A stretch of DNA of 64,000 nt from NCBI GenBank assembly GCA_025765615.1, contig JAIVFJ010000022.1, forward strand, positions 372,001 through 436,000, in the 5' to 3' direction. The notes under the pieces were generated by a model. The model saw only the letters and a program-made list of their open reading frames with translations, was not told where the DNA came from and made no database searches. A program made the position numbers and the translations under genes. How positions within the stretch are numbered: position 1 is the first letter of the stretch; the number at the start of each line of letters is the position of its first letter. Source of the DNA: Zopfochytrium polystomum (Eukaryota > Chytridiomycota > Chytridiomycetes > Chytridiales > Chytridiaceae). Shown one piece after another: positions 1 through 10,977 of the stretch.

Positions 1-570
1 TCATTTCTTTTTGAAGTTAACAATTAACAAGGAAAAAACGGCTCTCCCCCGTTACTTATTAAAGCCGTGAAGCACGTTTGCACAAGAGACATCAATTTAC
101 TCGTCTAAGAACCCTTCTTTTTGAGCGAATTTAAAAAAGAGCCAGATTTAAATAGAACAAGGCCCTGCCAACCGCACAGTTGAATCTGCGCAGTACTTTC
201 TCTTAATAAACACGTGATCGTCATATTCCCAGGGCTGCCTTGTCACCTTCATTCTCTTCCCCCGGTGCCGCCCTCCAGGCACGACCTGGTCAAGAAGCAG
301 TGGCCTGTCCCTCCCGGTGAGGCAGTCGCACTCCCATCGCCAGCACCCATCACTTGGCGCCTGGTTTCAGCAGCTTCTTGCAGACAGCGCCATTGCCCGT
401 CTGTGTCCAGCGTTCCAGCGCCCTCGCAGCCAACCATACCCCCAATATTGAGTATGCTAGTGGTGACATACTGCACGTGCCTGCAAGGCTCCAGTGCGCC
501 AGGCCATCTCTCCTCCTGTAACTTTTGGTGTGCAGTCGCCTACAACATAGCTTAACCCGCATGGCTATGC
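1..570. other. No gene recognised
   Basis: Mixed-composition sequence with short overlapping open frames on both strands but no recognisable domain or sustained coding character. Nothing further is seen here. Confidence 0.5.
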
Positions 571-604
571 TTGCGCTTCATTCCATCCTCCTCCTTTCAC
601 ACAA

Positions 605-1294
605 TTGTTAGTCGTCCTTCCACCCCTCCTCCGCCTTCCCCTCCCCCACCACCCCACCACCGCCCAAAGGGAGCAGCGGTGGCGCGACGCGGACAGCGAG
701 CTGGGCCTCGTCGTCGGCGGCAGCAGCCTCAGCATCGCCACGACAGCTGCAACAACGGCTGCGGCGGCAGCGACGGCCCCCGTCGACCTGTACTACACGA
801 GCCTGACTCGGTTCGCGGACGGCGGCCGCGGCAGCCGTGCTGGCGCCGTGCTGGCGCCGTGCTGTCGTGGCGGCGGGTGTCCGCGCGGCAGGCAGCGGTG
901 CGGCAGCGGCTGCTCCACGCGGCGACGACGGCGGCGGGAGGCGGCGGCAGCCGCGCACGCGGACGCTGTGTCGTGCGTCAAGGTCGTCGGAGGCGGGACC
1001 GGCTCTGCTGTGGTGGTGTCGGGAAGCTGGGACCGCAAGGTCAAGGTGTGGCGGGTGGTGCGCCGTGGAGGTGCGGGGCGTGCAGGTCCCGGTCGCGACG
1101 GGGCTGCTGCGGCGGCGGCGCGGGGCGAGACGGGCCGCGACGGCGGCGGAGGCTCACGGCGGCTGGGGGGATGTACTCGCCTCAGTTCCACGGGCGCGAG
1201 GCGGTGGTGGCGGATACCACAGCTGCCACAGCACGTAATGGTTATTCCACATCAACCCACGCAGTGTGACCCATTCCAACATTCCTGTTGGTAA
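605..1294 (+). CDS. Possible WD40-repeat protein fragment
   Basis: A GC-rich open frame of about 229 codons. Residues about 118-149 (956-1051) read like a WD40 blade: a His-Ala-Asp-Ala-Val start, a VVSGSWDRKVKVW core with the Asp turn, and a terminal Val-Trp. The rest is poly-Ala, Arg and Gly-rich sequence and may contain unrecognised introns or be non-coding. WD40 proteins are beta-propeller scaffolds, but one blade does not identify a family. The other frames through this stretch are also open because of base composition, so only the blade is real evidence. The start codon is not established and the call may be a degenerate fragment. Confidence 0.3.
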   Translation: MLVVLPPLLRLPLPHHPTTAQREQRWRDADSELGLVVGGSSLSIATTAATTAAAAATAPVDLYYTSLTRFADGGRGSRAGAVLAPCCRGGGCPRGRQRCGSGCSTRRRRRREAAAAAHADAVSCVKVVGGGTGSAVVVSGSWDRKVKVWRVVRRGGAGRAGPGRDGAAAAAARGETGRDGGGGSRRLGGCTRLSSTGARRWWRIPQLPQHVMVIPHQPTQCDPFQHSCW

Positions 1295-2604
1295 GCTTCA
1301 ACCGTCAGTCCCCATCTGTGGCTCAGCCAGTAGCCACTTGCTCTAAGCAACAGCAGCGCATTGCAGCACTGCCCAGGTAGCAGTGAGCCTGCAACAAACA
1401 GACGCACACAACAGTGATAGTAATGCAGTTCTCCTTTGAGCTAGTCGTGGAAGTGAAGGATAGGTGCCTCTCCACCCCCATGCGGCCATAGACCGAGCCC
1501 TTGCCTCATCCCGCTCACCTTGCTGTGGCAGTCGCTTGCGCGGCAGCTGAATCCTCACACTATTTGTGTCTGCCCTTCTATTTGTGTTCGATTTTCGCGG
1601 AAAGGACAATAATATGATCGGGGCCTTGCACCTCGTTAATTTTTTGCATTTTCTTAATTTCAAAAAACCTTTGGCTTGAAAATAGGTGGGTGGTCGTTCT
1701 CGAAGTCGGGCACGCGATCGCACCTACTCTCAAGCTCTCCCTCCTCTTTCTCTCTCTTTCTCTCTTCGTGGATTCGATGGTGGATGGCGACGACGGCCTT
1801 CGCCGTCGCCGCAAGTAGCGGATTGGCTCACGACGACGACGGCCTACGGCCGCCCCCGTCGCCGCTGAAGCGGTGGCGGCGGGCGCAAGGTGGGCAACGA
1901 CGACAGCCCCAAGCCGTCGTCGCCGCAAGAAGGGGCGGACGGCTGCGACGGCGACGGCGACGGCCTTCGCTTTTTTTTTTCCTCCCTGATATGTCCCATT
2001 TTCCTCGACTTCCAGCTCGCGCATGGCCGCTTCGCGGCCGCGCGCGCCGGCGCCGGGACGGCTGTTCCCTTTTCCCAACATTTATCTCTCCTCTCTCTTT
2101 CTCACTCACTCACTCACTCTCTCTTTCACTCTCTCTCTGTCAGTGCTGTTGTACAGCCGCCGCTGCACCTGCACAACATCCCCTTTTCCCTTCTAGCTGG
2201 TTATGACTTTATGTTGACGTTTCCTCTTCCTTTCTTTGTTGATGTTAGTTATCAATCACTTGTGCTATTCTTCAATTTGATAAGTGAGCAGGAGTTACTC
2301 ACTGTCGCAAATGTGGTTCTTGTTTGTTGATTGACCTGTCATTAAGAAAAAGGTTTTTGGCTTGGAAATAGGTATCAATCACACAAGGCCTTTTTCCCAT
2401 TAGACTGCACGTGTGCATCACCCGCCTTGATCCTATCTCTCTGCACAGTGCAGGGAGCGTTATTTTTCAAGGTGGATCCCAATCTGATTTGAACTTCCAT
2501 TGTCTCAGTTCTGTCAACCAGAGAAACCTTGCTGCCCAACTCTGGCGTTATTCAGTCGACGCCAGTCGTTGTGGGCGGGCCCGCCAAAAACAATTGAACC
2601 AACG
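1295..2604. other. Low-complexity leader region before the M28 peptidase gene
   Basis: Contains GC-rich hairpin-prone segments built on a GACGGCCTTCGCCGTC-like motif (about 1788-1970), a T tract and CT-rich runs at 1735-1760 and 2090-2140. A motif around GGCTTGAAAATAGG occurs near 1673 and again in diverged form near 2358. No convincing gene is seen. The last part probably carries the promoter and 5' UTR of the downstream peptidase. Confidence 0.45.
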
Positions 2605-5600
2605 ATGATCCGCAACAATGGAAACAAGGGCGTGCCAGTCACACGCTCGTCAGCATCCCCTGCGCAATCACGTTCCCGTGTCGATTCGAACCGGCCTTAC
2701 CCACCTCCCATCAGCCGCTCCTCCTCCAACGGCGCTCTGCTCATTGCTCTGCTTGCCACAATCCTCATTGCGATACCTGTCGGCTGGTGGAACCACGCAT
2801 GGCTGCCAGCGCCTGTCCTGCTGGACGAGGCATCGGCTGGACCCCGCTTCTCAGAGGCCGCCGCCCTCAACCATACCCGCGTCTTGGCCGAGGAGATCGG
2901 ATTCAGTGAGTTCTGACCACCATACATTACCATTCCTTGCTGCCACTGTGCTGGGCTTGCCGGCTGTTCCTCACTGGTTCCTACCATCGCCCTAACAGGA
3001 ATGACCGGAACAGTCGGAGAAATGCAAGCCGAAAAGTACATTGTCAGGAAGCTGAATGAGTACAAGAAACTAGCAGAAGGCAACCCGCATGTCAAAGAAT
3101 TTGGTATGTATTCCTTCACCGTTCCTCTTGGGTGGATGAGAACTTTCTGATCCAACAATGGCTCCTTTAACCAACAAATTCCAGACGTCACAACTGAGAC
3201 AGTTTCTGGTTCCCACCGGTTTCTCCTCATGAACAAAGAGGTGGACAAACTGTACACAAACGTCACCAACATCCTAGTCCGGATCTCGTGCGGACCCCCG
3301 TGCAACGAGAACGCGCTCCTCATCAACTCACACTACGACACACAGATTGGCACACCAGGTGCCACCGACGACGCCGTAGGAGTCTCAGTCATGCTCGAGC
3401 TTGCCCGCCTGACTGCTATTTCGCAAACACCTCTGCGAAATGCTCTCGTCCTTCTTTTCAATGGCGCAGAAGAGACACTGCAGGATGCTTCTCACGGGTT
3501 CGTTACCCAGAGCCCTCTGTTTCGAAACATTCGCGCTTTTTTGAATGTTGAGGCCATGGGCAATGATGGGAAAGGAATTTTATTCCAAGCAAATGCAAGG
3601 GGTCTTGTTGATGCGTATGCAAAAGTCCCTTGGAAGCACGGCAGTGTCTTGTCTAACGACATTTTTCGGATTGGATTGATTGGTAGTGACACAGACTACA
3701 AGCAGTTTGTTGATCACGGCGATTTGGTTGGGCTGGTGGGTTCCAACGCTTTCCGTTGGCGCGTGATGGGTTATTTGTCCATTCTCATGGTTTGTCCCTT
3801 TCCATCTGCAGGACTTCGCTCTGTACCAAAATTCGTACATTTACCACACTATTCTCGATACATTCTCAGCTATTCGTCCTGGAGTCTACCAGTACCTTGG
3901 TGACACCATAGCCACTATCACCCACCACCTCATTACGTCAGCTCCTATTGAAACTTTTACCATGTCACGCGATTTTGTTTACTATGACTTATTCGGGTAC
4001 TTCTTCTTCGTATATGATTGGAACACAGCGACGGCCCTACACGCATTTTTGATCATCTTCAGCATTCTGGTCGTCCTACGTCCTGCCTTTGTTAAAGTAT
4101 ATTTGGATCCCAAAAGCGCGAAGACCCAACGGAATTTGAGCAGTGTATTGGCGTTCTTGTGGACGGTGGCCGCAGTTGCCTTTACTTTTGTCGTTGTGTT
4201 CGTATCTCCAGCGATCCTTGGTGCAGTCATGCACTTTGTTCTCAAAAAGCCAATGACTTGGTTCAAAGTATCGTGGAATGCAATGTTTTTGTTCACCCCA
4301 GCCACTGTCTTTGGTATGTGGTTCTCTCCTTCCAGTTGGTCAATTAGAAGGCATGCTGACATCACCCCACCATACTAGCGCTCATCACCACACACATACT
4401 CACAAGAGTTGTGATTCCGGCACACCCACAAGAGACTGCTGTTTCACTGGAGCGCCGTTCGTGGGCTGGAATGATGCTCTTTGATGGCGTACTACTGGCT
4501 TTGAGCACGTTCTTCCGCATCGGCTCATCCTACCTCGTCTTCCTCTTCCTCGCCTGCTCAACTCTCGGACTCCTCCTGGATCGGGCGCTTTCTCCCCCTG
4601 GAAACGGTTCACTCGGCTCCCATTTCCCCATCCGTCCAGAGTCCTACATTCTCAACACAGCGGTCCCGTTTGCCATGCTTGCATTCCAGGCTCGGTCATT
4701 TTCAACTTTGTTTGTCCCGCTCGCTGGACGGCTTGGTGCTGCAACGCCAGTCGACGTTGTCGTTGGCGTTGTCGCAGGCCTGATTGGCGCATTTGGCGCA
4801 CTGCGATTAGTGCCGTTGTGCGCACGCTTTTCGACACGAGGATTGCGGAGAGCATTCTGGATTTCAGCTTGGATTTTACTGGGGGCTGTCGCTATTATGT
4901 CAGCGTCCTTCCCGTTTGATCAATCGCACCCAAAGGTATTTTCTGCTCATGGGTTGAGTTTCGTTTGTGGCCAGACCTCTCACTGTTTGGTCATATCTGC
5001 CTGTTTTGGAATCAGCGTGTATATGTCCAGTACACACGTGACACTAGGCCGTGGACCAATACTCCGCGTACACTTGACATCTCACACTCGGATCCAGCGA
5101 GTATGCCCCTTGTTCTTTCATCAGTCGGGAAAGGCCTTGCATTCAGCGAAGGCAGCAACTCTGCTGCCACCCCCCCACCTCTTCAGCATCGCCAACAGCA
5201 CCCACAGGAGCGATCTGTGACATGGTCCCCGCTCCACCCTTTCACACAGTTTTTGGACAGCTACGCCTTTGACATCTCCCACCTTCCCGTCGCAGCCAGC
5301 GAATTACCCCCACCAGTGGTGGAAGTTTTGGAGAGCAGCATTGACCTTGAAAAGGGAGAGAAAACTGTTGCTTTGCAGATTTTTCATCCACACCACCACT
5401 GTAAGACTTGAATCTTTGATAATAATTTTTTTTTTTCTCTTCACCCTCCAAAATTTCTTCTCACCCTCTCTTTGTATTTGCTCCGATGCCTTCTGCCAAC
5501 AGGGTCCACTCTTGTGTTCAACACATCACTTATGTCATGGTCCCTAGCGACCCCACCGTACCCAGGCCTCCGCACACACATCATTCGTGAAGCCGGTGGC

Positions 5601-5891
5601 CACCTCTCCAACCTCTGGTCGGTAAACCTCACCTTTGCCGTCACCCCAGACCGTCTGAACCTGACGCTATCGCTGGCGGCGGTGGAGCGCGATACGTACC
5701 AGATGAAGTACTTGGACGTGCAGAGCGATGCTGAAAAGGGCGGAAATGGTGGCGACGGAAAGTGGCGGTGGCCTGCAGCCGCCTCAAGTGCTTTTGCCAG
5801 CGGGGAGATCTTGAGGAGAGTGCAGAGCGCAGTGCCGGAGTGGGTGTCGGAGCTGTACATGGCGACGGTGGTGCAAGAGGCTGTCGTGTGA
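2605..5891 (+). CDS. ER/vacuolar membrane M28 metallopeptidase (ERMP1/Pff1-like)
   Basis: Seven exons splice in frame to 929 aa: 2605-2905, 2999-3103, 3185-3735, 3812-4313, 4379-4935, 5016-5400, 5503-5891. After a Ser/Pro-rich N-terminus comes a membrane segment (about residues 47-64), then the M28 aminopeptidase-type domain. Visible landmarks are NSHYDT (zinc His), GATDDAVG (bridging Asp), LFNGAEET (catalytic and ligand Glu pair) and an HTILDTFSAI motif supplying the last His. Several hydrophobic segments follow, then a soluble C-terminal lumenal region. This order matches ERMP1 and fungal vacuolar membrane protease Pff1; family members are about 900-1000 aa. Known members are polytopic metalloproteases of the ER or vacuole with poorly known substrates. 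Downstream DNA is repeat-rich, so the 3' end is isolated. The exact subfamily is inferred. Confidence 0.9.
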
Positions 5892-6579
5892 ATGCTTCGA
5901 AACATGGTAACATGAAAGGAGTGTGAAACAGCCTGAGTGTTGATCCAACCTTGCATCCTTGCATTGCAGTTGGGGGTCCTTTTGTACTGTTTCTTCCTCC
6001 TACGTTCTAATTTGTTGAATACCTCATGAGGTCTTCCCAATGTGCCCTCTTCCTCTTTCCCCCTTTTCCCTTTTTTTTTATTTTTTATTTTTTATTTTTT
6101 TTTTTTTTTTTATTGTAGCGGCGACTTATAATTAGCACTAATGGAAACTTGTCCATTCACTGCTTTTCATTATTTCTCATTCTGTCTCTCATTGTATAAT
6201 CTTTGCGCAGTGGCGGCTGTGATGAAGTTGCCGATGGGAGAGCTTGTTGAGAAGAAGAAAAAAAAAAAAGAAAAAATTGTCTGAGGTAAATGTTGTTGAG
6301 ATTTGAGCCTAGGAAGACAGCTTCCTATGTCGACGGCGGCCTTGTCGCCACCGCCGATGCGACTTACACTAAGTCGGGTAAGCTGAAAGGCCTAATCTGA
6401 ATCCAACGAAAAGAGTTAGGTGAAGACAGCAGTGATTCTAGCTTTACTTTCCTAGGCTTCACTGGCGAGGACAATGCGATTAGAATCACACTCAATGGGT
6501 TCAGAGAAATGTTGAACCAGGGCAGCTCACAGCAGCCCCAGGTCACCTGACTTTGTCTGAACCAATGTTGAACCAGGGA
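5892..6579. other. Gene-free T-rich stretch
   Basis: Downstream of the peptidase: a long T-rich tract at about 6065-6115, an A run at 6255-6272 and a GC-rich imperfect hairpin near 6330-6355. No coding feature is seen. Confidence 0.5.
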
Positions 6580-6815
6580 CTGGTTGATTTGAAATGCCTC
6601 TAATGATTTCAAATCATCTTTCCTCTGTGGGAAGACTGGCCACTGGACACAGACCTCTGGACAGACCTTGGTTGATTTGAAATGCTCCTGAAGATTTCAA
6701 ATCATTTTCCCCTCTCTGTGGGGAGACCACTGCTTGCACACTGGGCTCCACACAGAGCTTGGTCGATTTGAAATGCTCTGAATATTTCAAATCACCCTCC
6801 CTCTGTGGGAAGGGG
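6580..6815. repeat. Three diverged hairpin-bearing direct repeats
   Basis: Three copies (about 6580-6635, 6665-6727, 6756-6812), each containing TTGATTTGAAAT then ATTTCAAATCA as an inverted pair, followed by CCTCTGTGGG(A)AG. The spacing is about 85-90 bp. The paired arms are nearly identical in each copy while the flanks have diverged. No transposase or coding sequence is associated. Confidence 0.7.
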
Positions 6816-8464
6816 ATTACAACACCTCCCCAGAGCAAAGTCCTGTCTGAAGCAGTTTGCAAGTTGTTCAGATAGGCAAAACAGGAAAACTGGTCAACCT
6901 CCCTGCAGGAGTATAAATTGGGCAGAGTTTTCTTATTGAAAAAGAAAGGGCACTCTCACTCCAATTTGCCAGTCCCTGTCTAAAACAAGCTAAGGTGTTT
7001 GCAAAGCTGAAGCGGTGATGTAGGTGTTGGAAGGTCGTTTCTGGACGCTCTCCAGTCTGAGGAGTCGTTTTTGCAGCCTTTAGCTGCGAAAACAGCGATG
7101 GTGATGTTGAATGATCATACTCTGGTGCTGTTGCAGACACCAGGCACGCCAGACTTGTTGTGATGGTGATGGTGATCTCTTTCCTGCGCTGTCCCAGCAG
7201 GCCACAGGCTGATCAAGGCTTCCAGATTCACAGCCTTGAGGCCCTAGCCTCAAGATTGTTAGTGGGAGAGGATGGAATGGTTGGGATGGGGTGGAAGGAC
7301 ATGATCAGGAGACTGTTGTGAGGACAGGCGTCGTAGGATCACTCACCTATTCTCAAGAAAGAGTTTTAAGACAGGAGTCCACGCTGCTAACAACCCCATC
7401 AGAAACACTGTATCAAGGAGGGAAGAGGACAACGATGAGGAGGAGCATTTTAGTCTCTGGTTTCAATCCCCACACTGTTGGGTTGCACAGGTCTCATTCT
7501 CGTAAAATGGGAGCTCCCATCACCTTTTCCCCTGTCTTTTCAATCCCCAGCATCTTTGGCAAAAACTGAATGCACCAGCTCCCATCCATGAAAAGTGGGA
7601 GCTCCACCTTTTTTTCTTGTCTTTGGTTTCAATCCACAACCCCTCTGGAAAATGAATCGCTTATGAGATTCTCAAGTATCTCACAGAAGGTGTTGGTCAT
7701 AGTTTGGATTCTTCAGCTCTTACTTTACTGCGATTCAGTATAACACATGGTATATTTCATTTGAGAAGTATGACCCTATTAGAAAGAGGAATTGATTCTG
7801 GTTGTTTCTCTAATTTTTATAATTTTTTCCACTATGTAGACTTAAACAAAGAATTGCCACTTGTTAGTGCAATTAGAATCATTATCTTTGTGATAATGAA
7901 AGAGCTAGTTGGCTCCTTGGTTAGAAATGGGTCTATGTAGCCTTGGAGCCCCCTTCTTGTTTATATGTGTATGTAATCAAGTAAATGCTTCTTATCTCTT
8001 ATCTTTTCCTCCTTTTCCGTTTGCCTTGTCATTAATTATTCATTCTTCCTTCCTTTCATTTTTCTTCAAACATTCTTCTTCCTTTCTTCTTTCTTTGTTT
8101 TTCTCCTTTTCCTAATGCCACTCTCCATATAAATAGCTGCTGGAGAAGCAGCCTCATTAATCTCAATTATACAACCAACCCAACCAATAAATGCCATTTC
8201 TAAGAATTAAGATTTGTACTGCTACGATTAGCACCTCTCTGTACCATTCTTTCCCCTCATTTAAAACGAAGCCTGCGTGGCCTCTCCACCCACCCATCGT
8301 GGGCTTGATAAGAATTCACTTGAGCATGTGCTCACTGTGAGAAATGTGCAGGGAGAACCTCTGACTGTCCATGATGCACTGCAATGCGGCAGCGAGATAG
8401 AACTCTGACGTCAAGTACCAACAACAGAGGCAAGATAGAACTCCATGTGAGACAATACTCACTC
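6816..8464. other. Gene-free repeat zone
   Basis: No gene is recognised. A GGTTTCAATCC(C)-containing unit is repeated at about 7455-7635 with GGGAGCTCC blocks between copies. An AT-rich patch lies at 7670-7930. Around 8130-8195 a TATAAATA motif and AATAAA signals look like transposon regulatory DNA, but no boundaries could be drawn. Confidence 0.4.
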
Positions 8465-8772
8465 TGTTATGAATCACCCTCTGGAAACCTCTGGAACCTT
8501 CTAGAACAATCCTTCATGGAACCTTGTGGAACCTTCTGGAACCTTCTTTGCTTTCCTGACTTGTCTTGTTGTCATTGGTATAATTGGTATCATTGTATTA
8601 CTAATTGCTCTTTTCTGGCACTTTCTCTGAGTCTTGACAAGGAAGACTCTCAAAAGGTATAAGAGGGGGAAGGGGAACTGTCCCATCCCTCAAGTGAATT
8701 ATTGTTTCCAACACAATCATCACTCCTCTCAGTTCCTTGTCTGCCTTGTCCTGTCCTGCCCTGTTCCTGACA
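8465..8772 (+). mobile_element. Ty3/gypsy-family LTR, full length (308 bp)
   Basis: Begins TGTTATGAATCACCC and ends CCTGACA, giving TG...CA termini. It matches the LTR flanking the chromodomain gypsy element at 50.2/57.0 kb (306 bp once the inserted copia and its duplication are removed). A TATA-like TATAAGAGG lies near 8659. Directly downstream lies a partial inverted copy, so this is one arm of a palindrome. No target duplication was found outside the pair. Confidence 0.85.
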
Positions 8773-8775
8773 TCA

Positions 8776-9012
8776 TAATTCACTTGAGGGATGGGACAGG
8801 TCCCCCATCCCCCTTTTACACCTTTTGAGAGTCTTCCTTGTCAAGACTCAAAGAAAGTTCCAGAAAGAGAAATTAGTAATACAATGATACCAATGATACC
8901 AATGACAACAAGACAAGTCAGGAAAGCAAAGAAGGTTCCAGAAGGTTCCACAAGGTTCCATGAAGGAATGTTCTAGAAGGTTCCAGAGGTTTCCAGAGGG
9001 TGATTCATAACA
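8776..9012 (-). mobile_element. Inverted partial copy of the gypsy LTR
   Basis: Reverse complement of roughly the first 237 bp of the 8465-8772 LTR, ending ATTCATAACA. It lacks the terminal CAATCATCACTCC...CTGACA part. With the neighbouring LTR it forms an inverted repeat with arms of about 237 bp and a central spacer of about 73 bp. The right edge abuts a copia relic. Confidence 0.85.
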
Positions 9013-10038
9013 GGAAGCTCACCTACGTTCTCTCAATGGAAGTTATCCGTGATTCAAACTTCACAATCATTCACCAAGCTAACTTCATCTGAAACTTCCT
9101 ATCTCGCTTTGAGGCTGAACACGGCACTGTGAGGCCTTGAGGCGCACCACTCAAGACCACCTCCAAGCTCACCCCTCGCGTGCCAGACTCCATCAACCCT
9201 GACGAAGAGAGTGTCGACAGCACTGAGTATCTCCGTGTGATCGGCAGCCTCAACTACACAGTGACATCAACCAGACCAGACCTTGCACTCAGTGTCAGTC
9301 TACTTGGCTCCTTTGCCCAGGATCCATGCAGACGGCGTTGGTGTGAGCTGCTGGATGTTGTTGGGTATGTCAAGGCCACTGCCACAGTTGGACTTTGCTA
9401 CAGTGCAGACGGCAACCCTCAACCTGTCAGATACGCAAACGCATCATTCAACTCCTGCCATGACTCTCACTCGCAGATAGCATACCTCGTGCTGCTAGCA
9501 GGGGGAGCAATTGGGTGGAAGTCGATGCGTTCTTCAACAGCAGCAGAGTATATTGCCCTCAGTGAACTTGGTTGGGAGCTTGAGGCTATCAACAACCTTC
9601 ACCTGTCAGTTAAGATGCCCCTCAAGCTACCACTGACTGCTTATGAGGACAACACACCAACAATCCACATGACTGTGAACGATCTTCATACAGACTGCTC
9701 CAAGCACATTCGACTTCGCTACCACCACATCCAGTTGCTTGTTGAGGAAGGTCTTGTGCAGGTTGATCACGTCCCCTCCTTTGATCAGCTTGCTGATCTC
9801 CTCACCAAGCCACATGGACATGACATGGTTTTTGAAGGCTGAATACTACTTGGACTTGTTGACTCGAGCAAGGGACCAGCCGAACATAACAAGTTGATTG
9901 AGCATGTACGAACAATTAGGACAAAACGCCGCGAAGATCACTTCCTTCAGAAACGGACCAAGAACAAGGAGAAGAATGCAGCGCACGGTGCTGCATGGAG
10001 GGCGCACATGGCGTGCAAGGGTAAAGTAGTGGGTTAGG
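9013..10038 (+). pseudogene. Ty1/copia polyprotein relic (reverse transcriptase end and RNase H)
   Basis: Starting inside the reverse transcriptase (LTYVLSMEVI-like) the frame carries TGA codons near 9090 and 9138, then runs open from 9180 to 9839. The open part is the copia RNase H region, with RPDLALSVS, SSTAAEYIALSE and KHIRLRYHH motifs and a closing QLADLLTKP motif. A TGA at 9840-9842 ends the frame, but the same frame continues for about 65 further codons to a stop at 10036-10038. No gag, protease or integrase is present upstream; the palindromic LTR pair sits there instead. It is a dead 3' fragment of a copia element, of a different lineage from the copia elements at 50-64 kb as judged by its sequence. 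Confidence 0.85.
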
Positions 10039-10977
10039 CCCCATGGTGGGGCACCAGTTAGATTTTCCTGTTTCATTTTGCCGTTTTGGGCACCCTTTTG
10101 TTATCCCTACCTTTTTTTGCAGCACTCTCCTCAGCAGTGCCTTCCTTGTTGAGGTTGGAGTTGTTAGGGGATGGAGGTTCGCTATGATTGAGTATTCCAC
10201 ATTCGCGGATGCCCTGACGGGAGTGTAATTACAAATGTCCAAGTCCCTACGTTCAATATGCCGTTGTCTATTGACGCCGCCGTTTTGCGTTGGACTGGTG
10301 CTAGTCTGGTCTCGCATCATAACTCTGAATGGATGTGAATAATGGCCCCATTCCAGCACAGCGTTCAATCGAGCGCGGGGTTCGCGCGAACAGGCAGCAA
10401 CCAAGATCAACCCGCCAACCGAACCTTCAACCTTTTCCCCCACACATTCCCCTTGAACCAGTTTTTGTCTCGCCGCGTCTTGTCTGCCAAATTTTTTGGT
10501 GCCCAAAAGGCGCGAAAGCCGCATTTGGTCGGCGCAATAAGCCGCCGTTTAGCGGGTGTGAGTGTGGGTGCTTGTGACAGAGCGTGCTTGGCTTCATTGA
10601 AATGCTTCCTTTATACTATTTAATAAGTGAAGTCTGCAAATGTACAATTTTTACGCAACGCTGGTCTTTGCCTTCTCTGATCTGCGAAAACCCCAATTGA
10701 AAGGAGAAATGGGGGGGTGCGGGGTGGTGTTGGCTCGTCTTAATGCCAGGAAAGAGAGGAAGCGCCAGAACAGGAAATGAGATAGAACTGCAATGATGGA
10801 CGGAAAAAAAAAAGGAAAGTGAGGGAGGGAGGGAAAGAAATGGGGGCTTCAAAAGCAATGGAGTGGAAAGGAGCGGTCTTTTCAATCCGGCGCATCACGA
10901 TTCTGCCTGCTTCGCGAGCTTTTGGTAATCCAGAATTTCCTCAACTCGAATGCCGTCGGACAGGAGAAGCAATATCA
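10039..10977. other. Gene-free stretch
   Basis: Possible 3' region of the copia relic followed by sequence downstream of a minus-strand gene. A poly-A-like run lies at 10803-10813. No coding feature is supported. Confidence 0.45.

Noticed and set aside
571..1269. Other long open frames in the first 1.3 kb
   Set aside because: GC-rich Arg/Gly/Ala frames on both strands are expected from composition; only the WD40-like stretch has independent support.
7704..7940. AT-rich ORF with hydrophobic residues
   Set aside because: Composition differs from neighbours but no motif or boundary was found.
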